Assembly: GCA_012295225.1 (NCBI GenBank)
Contig: WMKK01000010.1
Location: 606,106-670,105 of the forward strand
Length of the DNA: 64,000 bases
From: Ostreococcus mediterraneus
Taxonomy: Eukaryota; Chlorophyta; Mamiellophyceae; Mamiellales; Bathycoccaceae
Reading direction: 5' to 3'
The notes under the pieces were generated by a model that was not told the origin of the DNA, made no database searches, and worked only from the letters and a program-made list of their open reading frames with translations. Below, in pieces: positions 9,298 through 18,818 of this stretch; position 1 is the first letter of the stretch; each line of letters begins with the position of its first letter. The translations under genes and the position numbers were made by a program.

Positions 9298-10620
9298 CTA
9301 AACCACTTGGACGGGATCAACCAAACGACGCGCGATGGCGTCTTTCAATACGCTGAGCGCCGCAGACGCCGCGACTTTGGATACACCACGCGTCTTCCCC
9401 GTCGCACCTTGGTTTAATAAATCTAACACTGTTTCCGCTCTTGCGACGTTTCTACCAGCCCCGACGTTCATCGCGGTAGCGCTCCCAACGTGCGTGGCGA
9501 GCGTCACCGTCGTTTCCAACGCTTCGCCGATGTCGAGAGACGCGTCTGCTCTAGCGCGCAGGTAGCCTAAAACGTAAGCCGCCGCGCTGCTATCGCCGCA
9601 ACCGACGGTGTCGCCAACTTTGACTTCTGGACAGCCGACTGCTACAGCGTGACCGTCGCGCGTGACGAGCAACGCTCCCGCAGGCCCGCGCTTGACGACG
9701 ACCCATTCGGCGGCGGAATTTGGATAGTTGAAAATCGCCTCGGCAAAACTTTCAGGTGAGCTATTTAAATCAACACCAGTCAAAGCCGCGAGTTCTTCTT
9801 CCGTCGCGAGCACGACATCTGCGTTGGTCAACGCCACGTTCAGCGCCTCCAACCTCGACGCGTTGGTTTCGTCCACAAATGTAAACGCACGCGGTCCTGG
9901 ATCAAAGAACACTCCAGCGCCATTCGACTTCGCCAACGCCAACGCTTGCTTGACCGCGCGCGGTTTTAATTCGTCGAACACGAATCCATTCACGAACACC
10001 GCTCGACACTGCCTCAAAACCTCTCTCGCTTCATTGGACACATCACTCACGTCGCGCATTAAAGGCCACGGTCCCAAATCGTACCGCGAACAAAACGCGT
10101 GCGCCCCAGCGCCGTCGCTCAACACGAAACAAATCAAAGTCTCCGCCAACGCACTCACGCGTGCGCCATCATCTCCTGGTATTAATTCTACGTGATCCAC
10201 ACCCTCGACTGCGAGCTCGTCAATCAAAAACTTCCCGTAGACGTCTCCGCCGACGTGCCCGGCGCACGTCGCTCGCAATCCGAGCCGAGCCGCGGCAATA
10301 ACAAAGTTACAGTTCCCACCAAGCTCCCAAGAATCGCGTTCAGGTGCTGTCTTCGCAATCGTATCAAGCATTTTCTTTGTCTTTAACGCGCCTTCCTCGG
10401 GAATGGGTGCAGGTGGGAGCAACACGTCCACGCACAAGTTTCCCAACGCCACGACGTCGTAGCCATCCAACGGGACATCATCTTTTGTCGCCAGCACGCG
10501 CACCTCGGCGCGCCTTGGACGCTCATCGACGCTCGCGCGCACACACGATTGCTCAACGTATCGTCTCGTGACGGAATGACACGACGCGCGTATCGTCGCG
10601 CATCCAAACGACGCGATCAT
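9298..10620 (-). CDS. PfkB-family carbohydrate kinase
   Basis: A 440-aa ribokinase-like sugar kinase. The N-terminal signature is VVALGNLCVDV followed by GGNCNFVIAAARLGLRATCAGHVGGD, the substrate-binding and first PfkB signature. The ATP/anion-hole signature is DTVGCGDSSAAAYVLGYL near residue 350, containing the catalytic aspartate in the GxGD motif. A Cys/Arg-rich leader of about 45 residues suggests organelle import. The open frame begins at 10632 with TTG; the first ATG is at 10620. Substrate is unknown; plant relatives include plastid PfkB enzymes of several activities, so I do not name one. Confidence 0.85.
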   Translation of the reverse strand: MIASFGCATIRASCHSVTRRYVEQSCVRASVDERPRRAEVRVLATKDDVPLDGYDVVALGNLCVDVLLPPAPIPEEGALKTKKMLDTIAKTAPERDSWELGGNCNFVIAAARLGLRATCAGHVGGDVYGKFLIDELAVEGVDHVELIPGDDGARVSALAETLICFVLSDGAGAHAFCSRYDLGPWPLMRDVSDVSNEAREVLRQCRAVFVNGFVFDELKPRAVKQALALAKSNGAGVFFDPGPRAFTFVDETNASRLEALNVALTNADVVLATEEELAALTGVDLNSSPESFAEAIFNYPNSAAEWVVVKRGPAGALLVTRDGHAVAVGCPEVKVGDTVGCGDSSAAAYVLGYLRARADASLDIGEALETTVTLATHVGSATAMNVGAGRNVARAETVLDLLNQGATGKTRGVSKVAASAALSVLKDAIARRLVDPVQVV

Positions 10621-10836
10621 GATTTCAGCCAACCACCCGAAAGATATTCACCAGACTTTTGCTCCTCGCCGTCGTCGTCGCCGTCGTCGTCGCGCGCGAA
10701 TCGCCGCTGGTTCGATATGCACTAAATGACTCGCGTTAGGTCGATCAGTCGATCGTGGCGGTGACGGGAGATGCGCGCTACGGCGACGCGCGCGCGCGAG
10801 TGTGAGGGAGGGGTACCGACGTCGCACGTTACAACA

Positions 10837-12426
10837 CTAAATGAGCGAACCACCGGCAAAGGGGGACTTGGGCGCCGCCGAGGACGATGCCGATGACTGT
10901 GGTTGGGTTTTACCCACGCCGAGATCGGCGGTGAGCGCCGCGAGGGCGTCGATTGGGTCGATTGATTTGTTGGGCGACGCGCTGGCGCGCGGTGGCGGAG
11001 ATGGCTTGCCAAAGCTCGCCAAGCCGAATGGATCGGATGACGACGACGAGGGCGGTGCGTGCGCCATGGGTTGCGCCGCATACGGCGCAGTTTGCGTGTG
11101 CGCCGCTGACGAGTGTTGTGGCGGTGGCGCGAACGCAAAGTCGCCCATGAATGATTGGCGCTGCGGCTGCGGCTGCGGCGCCGGGGACGCATTCGTAAAC
11201 GCCGCGGCGAACGGGTCGATTGCCGCTTGCGGTTGCATCACCGGTGACGCAGGCACAGGTGCAGACGGCATACCACCGGCGAGTAAATCTAATCCCGCCC
11301 ATGGAGATGCCGCGGACGCGGCGGGTGCGGGCGCGGTGACCGCGGGAGCGGGAGCGGCGAGACCGCCGAGTAAATCGTCGATGCTCGACGTCGCGGGCGC
11401 TGCGGCGTTGAATCCCGGCACTGCCGCCGCCACGGGAGCGCCAGATGCGTAGTTAATCGCCGCCGTCGACGCATTCTTCGCGCGTGGTGGTGGCGCGAAC
11501 GCGGGAATAGCGCCTGTAAATGCTGCTGCCGTTTGTTGAGGCGCCGCGACGTCGCGGAAAATAATCTTTGGCGCGGCGTTTGGACGGGCGTCTTCGTCGT
11601 CGCTAGAATCATTCGCAGTACTCTCCGTGGTTGGCGCGCTCGCTGGTATCGGTGCTGGCATCGGTACGGACGCAAACGACGGCGCCGACGCGTCCACGGT
11701 CTGTTCCATCTGGTTCTTCACCGGAGGCACGCGCACTTGGTCCCACTGCGACGGCGTCGTCGGCGCGGTCGTCGCGGCTGGCGTCGGCGCCTCGTACGCG
11801 CTCCGACCACCTACCGACGCCGACGCACTAACGCTGCCTCTGTAACCATCATCGAATGATGAGGACGACATCGAAGTCGACCGATTTCGCGCCTGTTCGC
11901 TCGACATCCCGCTATACTTGCCTCGATTCCGCTCCGCCTTGTCCCGCGCCTCGCGCACCGCCTCGGGGTCGCTCACCAGCGCCAACAACTTCTTCGCCTT
12001 CTCACGCACATTTATGCCCTCATCTCTCCCGCGCTCATCTTTATGCTCAAAACGCATCAAACGCTCTAAATGCCCACTCTGCTTGATATCATTCGCACAC
12101 CGTTCGTGTCCTTGCGCGACGAGAAACTCGCAACACGTCAACGCCTTGTAACACTGTCGCCACCGCTCGCCATCGCACGCCCGCATGCGCTCCTCCAACA
12201 CCCGCCACACCGTCTCCCGCCACACCCCACTCGGACCATCCAACGTCAACCGCGCCATCGCGCGCAATTCCTCGCCGTGCGGCCCCCACTTCGCGCTCGA
12301 CGTCGCATCGCGCACCAGCGCCTCGTCCTCGCTGATGCCTCGCCAGGCGTTCACTTTCTTCTTCGCCGCGTGCTTCACGGTGTCCGGAAGCGCGTTCGAC
12401 GCCGCATCCTTGATCGCGGCGAACAT
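10837..12426 (-). CDS. ENTH-domain clathrin adaptor (epsin-like)
   Basis: A 529-aa endocytic/trans-Golgi adaptor. The first 150 residues are an ENTH domain: an amphipathic start (MFAAIKDAASNALPDTVKHAAKKK), then VRDATSSAKWGP, the helical WRETVWRVLEERM and YKALTCCEFLVAQG. The remainder is a long Ala/Pro/Ser-rich disordered tail with repeated short motifs such as DPF (DPFAAAF, DPFGLASF) and LLGGL/LLAGG, suited to bind AP-2/GGA appendages and clathrin. I start at the ATG at 12426, where the ENTH domain begins; the in-frame ATG-less extension to 12489 adds only basic sequence. EPSIN-like proteins bind PtdIns lipids and sort SNAREs, so a link to the SYP61-like SNARE is plausible but inferred. Confidence 0.88.
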   Translation of the reverse strand: MFAAIKDAASNALPDTVKHAAKKKVNAWRGISEDEALVRDATSSAKWGPHGEELRAMARLTLDGPSGVWRETVWRVLEERMRACDGERWRQCYKALTCCEFLVAQGHERCANDIKQSGHLERLMRFEHKDERGRDEGINVREKAKKLLALVSDPEAVREARDKAERNRGKYSGMSSEQARNRSTSMSSSSFDDGYRGSVSASASVGGRSAYEAPTPAATTAPTTPSQWDQVRVPPVKNQMEQTVDASAPSFASVPMPAPIPASAPTTESTANDSSDDEDARPNAAPKIIFRDVAAPQQTAAAFTGAIPAFAPPPRAKNASTAAINYASGAPVAAAVPGFNAAAPATSSIDDLLGGLAAPAPAVTAPAPAASAASPWAGLDLLAGGMPSAPVPASPVMQPQAAIDPFAAAFTNASPAPQPQPQRQSFMGDFAFAPPPQHSSAAHTQTAPYAAQPMAHAPPSSSSSDPFGLASFGKPSPPPRASASPNKSIDPIDALAALTADLGVGKTQPQSSASSSAAPKSPFAGGSLI

Positions 12427-12696
12427 CCCGGCGAGATGTGCGCGTGCGAACCGCGCGCGCGACGGCGCACAGTGCCGGCGCGTCGCCATCCGTCAGCGGG
12501 CATCGGTCGTCGGGCGAAGGCGCTGAGAGGGTGGTCGGTCGGACACGCCGAATGTCCGAACTTCTGCGATTCGAATCGACGTTTGTGCCCGCGCGCGCGC
12601 GTTCGCCGCGGCGTCCGAGAGGAGGATTCGCGCGTCGGCGCATTACGCGACGCGCGACGCGCGAGCGACGACGACGGCGACGGCGGCGACGGCGGT

Positions 12697-12724
12697 GTAT
12701 ATCTATACATATATATATATCTAG
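12697..12724 (+). promoter_or_regulatory. AT-rich TATA-like block upstream of the 12782 gene
   Basis: An alternating TA stretch (tatacatatatatatatcta) stands out from the GC-rich surroundings about 60-85 bp upstream of the ATG at 12782. It is the only such block in the 355-bp divergent region between the ENTH gene and the 12782 gene, so a core-promoter role is likely, though unproven. Confidence 0.4.
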
Positions 12725-12781
12725 GCACCACACACGCACGAGAGAGTCACAGACGGCGGGTGAGGGATTCATCATTCAATC

Positions 12782-15122
12782 ATGGATGCGGGAGCGACGC
12801 ATCGTGGCGCCGGGCGACGACGTCGATCGGTGGCGTTCGTGGGCGCGCGCGCGCGCTCGACGACGGCGGTGATGAACGCATACGTGCGGGATATTTTAGT
12901 GCACGCGTCACCGCGCGCGCGAGGTGGAGGGCACGGTGCGGGGTTGGTATTTAACGACGTGCGTCGTGACGAATTCGATCGATCGTGGCTCTCGGACTGA
13001 TCAAAACAATTGTGTGTTTTCGCAGCGCGAACGCGTGACGACGAAGACTGAGGCGTCGAGCGATGATGAGGACGGCACGCCGCGTCGTCGTCGTCGTCGT
13101 CGGTACGCGAAGGAGCTTCGACACGACGCGGATGCGCACTGGCGCGCGAGACAGTGTGGTGAACGCGAGGCGATGGTCGCGACGCGGCTCGGACGCGAAG
13201 CGGCGCGATCGGTGGACGCGCAAGACGCGATGGATTGCGTTCCAGAGCGCGCTTGCGTGCGCGTTGGGGTGCGCGTGCGGTCGATCGTATGCGATGGGGG
13301 AGATGATGATGGTGGTGATGATGATGCGCGTGATGATGATGGTTTGTTTACGATGCGCGTGATTGTGGATTACAAGGATGATTACGACGTCGAACGCTCG
13401 GTGCTCCAACGCGTGATGCGATTAAAGACAGAGACGTCGAGTTTATGCGCCGGTGGAACGCCGCCACCGCCGCCTTTGAGTGGTGATGCATTAGCTAAAA
13501 ATGACGATGATGATGGTGATGATGATCAAGTGGCGGTTGAAGAGCTTGCGGCGATACTCGGCGTGGAAACGCGCGCGGATGTCGACGACGCGTTACGAAA
13601 TCGCGACGTCGCCGAGCCGTGCTTGCCTCAGCGCTTTAGCGAACTCCTCGGCATGCGACGTATTTACGAGGTCGAATCGAACGATATCGGCGTCGCTATG
13701 ACGGCGTGTCGAGAATTTATCGCGCTCGTTGCCGGTGGTTCGTGGAGTCATTTTGGTTTGATCGAAAGAGAAATTATCGTTGAGGCGCCGACGCGATACG
13801 AAGTCTCGGCGATTCGTCTCGCTCCGGCGATCGAAGATGTCGGCGCTGGCGCGCCTCTGGCGGCGTACATCTCGCGCACGTTTCTCAACCCCGCGTTGCG
13901 TGCGCATCACGGTGCGTTCGTGTACGTGGGAAATGCGGAACCACCGAAACAGTACGTTTGGGACGCTCTCGACGCCGCTTCTTTGCTCGAGACGTTGCTC
14001 GAGCGTGGCGTCAAGACGTGTTTGTGCTGGCCGTTGGATCTCGACGATGTCATCGGCGCGAATCCCACGGAACGAGAAATCGAAGCGTTCACGTTGCGAC
14101 AGATGCGTTTGTTAAAGACGGATCCCATGCATTGGCGCGCGCGATTAGGGCGCGTGGCGCGAATGAAGAACATCGTGATGCACGGAGACATGGCGAGCGG
14201 CGTGTCGCTGGCGTTTTCGTGCGCGCGGGCGGAGACGGAGACATCTGACGCGCACAAGTTTAATCGTTTAGCGTATTCGTTGGAGTGTTTGTTTGCGCCT
14301 GAGGATGAAGCGTCTGGTGTAGATGTCGTCGCGGCGGCGCCCGCGCGCGAGAACCGAGAGCCGACGAATGCAAACACAAATCCGAAACCGAAACCGAAAC
14401 CGAAACCGAAACCGAAACCGAAACCGAAACCGACGCGGGGTAAAGCGTCGACCGTCGTCGCTAAAGCGTCGATTGAACATGAACACGACTATGAACCAGA
14501 GCCGATGTCTCCGCCGCCACCGTCACCGCCACCACAAGCACCACCAGAACCAGAACCAGAACCAGAACTGGTCAAGGCGAAAGCGCCGCCCAAAAAGCGC
14601 GTATTGGCGCCCAAGCGCGCGTGTACGATGGCGGACCCGTTCGCATTTGACGTCGATGCGTTCGAATCATACGACGTTGACGACCGGCACGATGGACAAA
14701 TCACACCGACGCTTGGAAAGTTTGCCAAACCGAAGCGTGCCGCACCAGTGAAAGCAAAGATGCCAACCGACGCCCGCCGCGCGGCGCTCGGGACGCTTTT
14801 GAGTTCCCAAAACGCGCCTCACATCGCTCCGACGGCGCCGCGTGGAAAAAAGCGTCGAGCGCCTTCGCCGGCGCCGAAACCCGCGCTCGAGTTACGCATC
14901 ACCTCTCCACCGCACAACCTTCAGAAGACGACAAAGCCGACAACGGCAAAGGCGACGCGTCCAACCGACGGAGTCGAAAACGACGTCGCGCCCGCCGCAG
15001 CGTCGTCTCAAACGTCGAAAGCCGCGCCGAACGCGACGACGACCGCGCATCCGCCAGCGCCGCGGCAGCTCCGCGCACGCAACCTCGACTCGACTCCACG
15101 TAAACCATGGTGGCACGCATAA
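12782..15122 (+). CDS. 757-aa protein of unknown function, two exons, proline/lysine repeat
   Basis: I join exon 1 (12782-12958, 59 codons) to exon 2 (13026-15122) across a 67-nt intron with a GTGCGT donor, a CTGAT branch-like motif and a TTTTCGCAG acceptor; phase is 0 on both sides. Residues about 200-440 look globular (for example WSHFGLIEREIIVEAPTRYEV, AFVYVGNAEPPKQYVWDAL and LCWPLDLDDVIGANPTE). From about residue 460 the protein is low-complexity: P(KP)8, then a PPPPSPPP and EPEPEPE region, then basic segments with KKRR and a C-terminal RKPWWHA. Basic clusters suggest nuclear localisation. I do not recognise the family; the conserved-looking core would be the part to search. Confidence 0.7.
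14382..14432 (+). repeat. Hexanucleotide CCGAAA repeat coding for (PK)8
   Basis: Eight perfect CCGAAA units plus a final CCG lie inside the coding sequence of the 757-aa protein and encode alternating Pro-Lys. The lack of synonymous changes suggests recent slippage or strong constraint at the DNA level. Confidence 0.9.
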
Positions 15123-15410
15123 ACGACGCATACGACATGATTGTAATATGACACTTTTTCCCTCGAAAGATTTTTTCCCGCGAAAAAATCTCCGTTAGCG
15201 AATCGCGCGTCGCGTGCGTCGACACTCGCGCGCACGCGACCGCGCGATCGCCAGATCGACGCGCGCATCGCGTGCGAGCGTATTTCGCACACACACACAT
15301 CGCGTCGCGCGGCGACGACGGACGACGCGCGACGCGCGACGACTCGAATCGAACGAACGAATTCGCTGACTGTGCAGTCGACGCGATCGAATCGAAACGA
15401 ATCGCTTCCG

Positions 15411-17918
15411 ATGATGCATACGCGCGAGCGATCACGCGGCGTCGACGGTCACGCACGCATGGGTTCGCCGCGAAAACTTTCAATCGATCGTGGTCGTCAT
15501 CGCGCGGATGTGCTCGAGCGCGCGCGCGCTGGGATCGCCGATGCTCGGCGCATCGTTCTCGACCACCGCCGACGTCGCGCGAGTGATGCGGTGGTCGGCG
15601 TTGATGATGCGACGTCGACGAGCGACGATAGAGACATGGTGGAATTCATAGAGTTTACGAATGATTTATCTCGCGCGAGCGATCGCGCGATGCTGCGCGT
15701 GACGCTCGGGGTGATCGATGGGTTGAAGCGCGCGCTGCGGCAGCGGGACGGTGGAGCGTCATGGCATCGAGAGGCGAGCGTGGCGATGTTATTCGCCTTG
15801 AGCACGCTCGCCACGCACGCCAGAGATGATGTGTTGAGGGACGAGAGTCACGGTGATGCGTTGTTGGATGTGTATAGGGTGCAATGCAAGACGATTGGGA
15901 TGGAATTTGGGGCGCGTGTGAGAGCGATGCGCGAGTACGCGAGAGCCGTGCGCGAGGACGAGACGGGTGGGAAGGACGTGGTGACGGTGGCGGCGACGAC
16001 GAATAGTGATGTTAGTGGCGTTAATACTGCTGCAACGATGACGACTAATACTGTGGTGCCACATCTCGTGGTTGGTGGTTTGGCGCAAATGCTTGCCGAC
16101 GACGACGGGAGGTCGGTGCGCACGCCGGATTTGAGCGACGAAGACGATGAAGAAATGCATTCTGAAAGTGGTGGACGGGAGAAACGTAGATCTATTAGCT
16201 CGCTGTGTGCGTCGCCGAGTAGAATATTTTACTCACCGCACATTTTAAGCGGCAAAAACGCGTCTTCGTTTGAGGAAGAGCCGGCGAGGATCCCGCCCGG
16301 CGTCGTCATTTGTCGTCTGTGCGAGCAGCCCATCGCCAAGGTTGACATGCCGACGCACAACGAGATGTGCATTGGACAGCGTTCGCGACGAACATCTTTT
16401 GACAGTCACGCACGGTCAAGTCATGGCGATGAATCGCTGGCATCTGCTGAAGACGTGGCGAACGATCAAGTGACGATTGATGACTTTAAAATTATCAAAC
16501 TCATCAGCGGCGGCGCGCACGGTCGCGTATTTCTCGCGCAAAAGTATGCGACTGGTGATTTCTTCGCCGTCAAAGCGATTTGCAAACGTGATCTGGTTTA
16601 CAAAAATATGATGGATCAAGTCGTCGCCGAGCGTGACGCCCTAATTGCGGCGGCGAATCCGTTTACGATTAAACTCTTCTACTCGTTTACGTCGGCGCGG
16701 CACGCGTACTTGGTCACCGAGTATGCCAACGGGGGTGATTTGTACTCTTTACTTTCACAGCTCGGGCGTTTATCAGAAGAGCATGCGAGACGATACTGCG
16801 CCGAGATTACTTTAGCACTCGAGTACGTGCACTCCAAAGGCGTCACACACCGCGATTTAAAGCCAGGAAACTGCTTAATCGCATCCGACGGGCACATCAA
16901 GCTCGCTGATTTTGGCTTGTCACGCATCGACCGCGACGCTGAGGGCTTCGATCCCACCGTTGATAGTGGGAGTGATTCTCCAAGTTCTTACGGAGGGAGT
17001 TTCGGAGGAGTTGGTAGCTTGAGCTCTCCTGCGTCGCCCAGCAGCGGCGCGTCCATGCGCTTTGCGATGATTGACAACGCGTCAAACATGAATAGCCCAA
17101 TTCATCGCATGATGGCGGCGAGCGACGTGCGACGAAGCCCGTCCGCGAGTCCTTCTCGTAAGCTCCATCGTCGTTCGATGTCCGCGTCGCGGCCTGGGTC
17201 TGGAGCGAAAGGCACTCCCGATTACCTCGCGCCCGAGGTGTTGTTGTGCGAGCCGTGCGGCGAAGCTGTCGATTGGTGGGCGCTCGGCGTCATGGCGTAC
17301 GAAATGCTCATCGGCGCACCGCCGTTCAACGCGCCCACGCCGCTAGCAATCTTTTCGAACATCATCGGATGCGACGTGCAATGGCCGGTAAATAGTGACG
17401 AGTTGAGCGATGAGTCGAAGAATTTCGTCAACGCGCTGCTGACACACGACGTCGACGCGAGATTAGGGTCGGCTGGAGGCGCAGAGGATGTCAAGGCGCA
17501 CCCGTGGTTCGCCAACATTGAATGGGAAACCGTATACGACAAAAGTGCTGAGAGTGTGTTCGTACCTAAACCCGACAGCAAGGTAGATACGTCGTATTTC
17601 GTTCCGAGCTCGCCTTTGGGACGGTCAAAAAACGTCGTCGGCGATGCGAACGCGCCGCCGGATGAAGACGCGGACGAAGACAACAGTTCATTTAGTGACG
17701 ATGGCCTTGAGCTCACGCGACAAATGTCCATGAAGACGGAAGAAACAGATGATTCTTTCAGTGAATTCACGTATAAGAACCTTGCCGAGCTCGCGATGCG
17801 CAATATGAAACTCTCAGGCGCGTCGTCCGCCGTCCCTCGAGCGCCGCAGGCGAGCAGCTCGGGGCTTCCGCGACGAGGTTCGATTGGTAAGGAATTAAAC
17901 ACGCACGCCGACGAATGA
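15411..17918 (+). CDS. AGC-type protein kinase, IRE/MAST-like, with C2H2-like finger
   Basis: An 835-aa serine/threonine kinase of the plant IRE (incomplete root hair elongation)/MAST type. About 350 N-terminal residues precede the kinase and include CRLCEQPIAKVDMPTHNEMC at about 301-320, the Cys/His finger seen in IRE kinases. The kinase domain starts at about 355 with DFKIIKLISGGAHGRVFLA; HRDLKPGN is near 480, LADFGLS near 498, and GTPDYLAPEV near 600. About 95 Ser-rich residues are inserted between DFG and APE, as in IRE/GWL-like AGC kinases. The C-terminal extension contains the AGC-tail segment ending in FSEFTYKNL, a hydrophobic-motif-like region. The open frame begins at 15372 with GTG; the first ATG pair is at 15411/15414. 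Confidence 0.88.
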   Translation: MMHTRERSRGVDGHARMGSPRKLSIDRGRHRADVLERARAGIADARRIVLDHRRRRASDAVVGVDDATSTSDDRDMVEFIEFTNDLSRASDRAMLRVTLGVIDGLKRALRQRDGGASWHREASVAMLFALSTLATHARDDVLRDESHGDALLDVYRVQCKTIGMEFGARVRAMREYARAVREDETGGKDVVTVAATTNSDVSGVNTAATMTTNTVVPHLVVGGLAQMLADDDGRSVRTPDLSDEDDEEMHSESGGREKRRSISSLCASPSRIFYSPHILSGKNASSFEEEPARIPPGVVICRLCEQPIAKVDMPTHNEMCIGQRSRRTSFDSHARSSHGDESLASAEDVANDQVTIDDFKIIKLISGGAHGRVFLAQKYATGDFFAVKAICKRDLVYKNMMDQVVAERDALIAAANPFTIKLFYSFTSARHAYLVTEYANGGDLYSLLSQLGRLSEEHARRYCAEITLALEYVHSKGVTHRDLKPGNCLIASDGHIKLADFGLSRIDRDAEGFDPTVDSGSDSPSSYGGSFGGVGSLSSPASPSSGASMRFAMIDNASNMNSPIHRMMAASDVRRSPSASPSRKLHRRSMSASRPGSGAKGTPDYLAPEVLLCEPCGEAVDWWALGVMAYEMLIGAPPFNAPTPLAIFSNIIGCDVQWPVNSDELSDESKNFVNALLTHDVDARLGSAGGAEDVKAHPWFANIEWETVYDKSAESVFVPKPDSKVDTSYFVPSSPLGRSKNVVGDANAPPDEDADEDNSSFSDDGLELTRQMSMKTEETDDSFSEFTYKNLAELAMRNMKLSGASSAVPRAPQASSSGLPRRGSIGKELNTHADE

Positions 17919-17968
17919 AGACATAGTGATACATAGTGATACATTAATAGAGAAACAACAACATAACG

Positions 17969-18751
17969 CTATACGCGACGCCGAAGCAACAAACGCGGTT
18001 CGCGACCGAGCGTCGTTTCGACGGAACGATTCTCACGTGATTCGATTTCAAAGCCGGCGCTCGAGTACAAATTTTGCGCCGCGACGTTTGACACTTTCAC
18101 GTGCACGTACATCGTCTCTAAACCTAATTCAGCGCCGAGTTGCATGGCGCGCTCAATCAACGCCCGCGCCACGCCTTGACGCCGCGCTGGATCGAGCACG
18201 GATACGTTGCTTAAATATGCTCGGCGTCCCGCGCTCAGCGTCCCGAGCAGTTCCTCACTCGGCAGATTTGCGCCGACGTTGACGTCCAAACTTCCCACGA
18301 CGATGGACGACCCGCACTCGCGCACGCTCAAACACTGTGGATCAAGCGCGCGTAAATCAAACCCTACTGGTAATTCTCCCACGCACGGCGCGCGAGCGAC
18401 TATGCAGACGACCTCGATGTCATCGTGGCCAACCTCGCCGCCTTCAGCGGGCGAGCCGCCGTGAATCTTTCTCCCGAGCGCTGCGCTCTCTGCATCGATT
18501 TTCATCGCAATCGCGCTGCGAATGGCAAATGTTGAACGGTCGGATGGATAATTTGCGAACGCGAGCGCGCGGCAGGCTGCGGCGGCGCGGATATCTGCGG
18601 CGTCTTCGGTGACTTCAAGTGTGAACTCGAGACTTGCGCGCGGCCGTGACGAAGACGAAGACGACGACGACGCGCGGCATCCAGGACGTTGTGGCGTGCG
18701 ACAGGGAGTGTGAATGATGCACGGCGAACGCGTCGTCGTGGCCATTGACAT
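17969..18751 (-). CDS. GNAT N-acetyltransferase, probably plastid-targeted
   Basis: A 260-aa GCN5-related acetyltransferase. The acetyl-CoA binding motif A is LSNVSVLDPARRQGVARALIERAM (R/QxxGxG/A form) and motif B is the closing YVHVKVSNVAAQNLYSSAGFE. The first 40 residues are rich in Ser/Arg/Thr with no acids, a probable transit peptide, which fits the plastid GNAT group that acetylates protein N termini and lysines. It converges with the IRE-like kinase gene (50 bp between stops) and lies 67 bp downstream of the PH-WW gene on the same strand. The substrate is not visible from sequence. Confidence 0.78.
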   Translation of the reverse strand: MSMATTTRSPCIIHTPCRTPQRPGCRASSSSSSSSRPRASLEFTLEVTEDAADIRAAAACRALAFANYPSDRSTFAIRSAIAMKIDAESAALGRKIHGGSPAEGGEVGHDDIEVVCIVARAPCVGELPVGFDLRALDPQCLSVRECGSSIVVGSLDVNVGANLPSEELLGTLSAGRRAYLSNVSVLDPARRQGVARALIERAMQLGAELGLETMYVHVKVSNVAAQNLYSSAGFEIESRENRSVETTLGREPRLLLRRRV

Positions 18752-18818
18752 TGTTCGCCCGTGCAGCGTCGCGTTGTGAGGACTGAGTTAAAAGCGTATT
18801 GATACAAGCGGTGTGCAG

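Noticed and set aside
12560-12585. T-loop-like sequence (gattcgaatc) suggesting a tRNA
   Set aside because: No acceptor stem, D-arm or anticodon arm can be folded around it.
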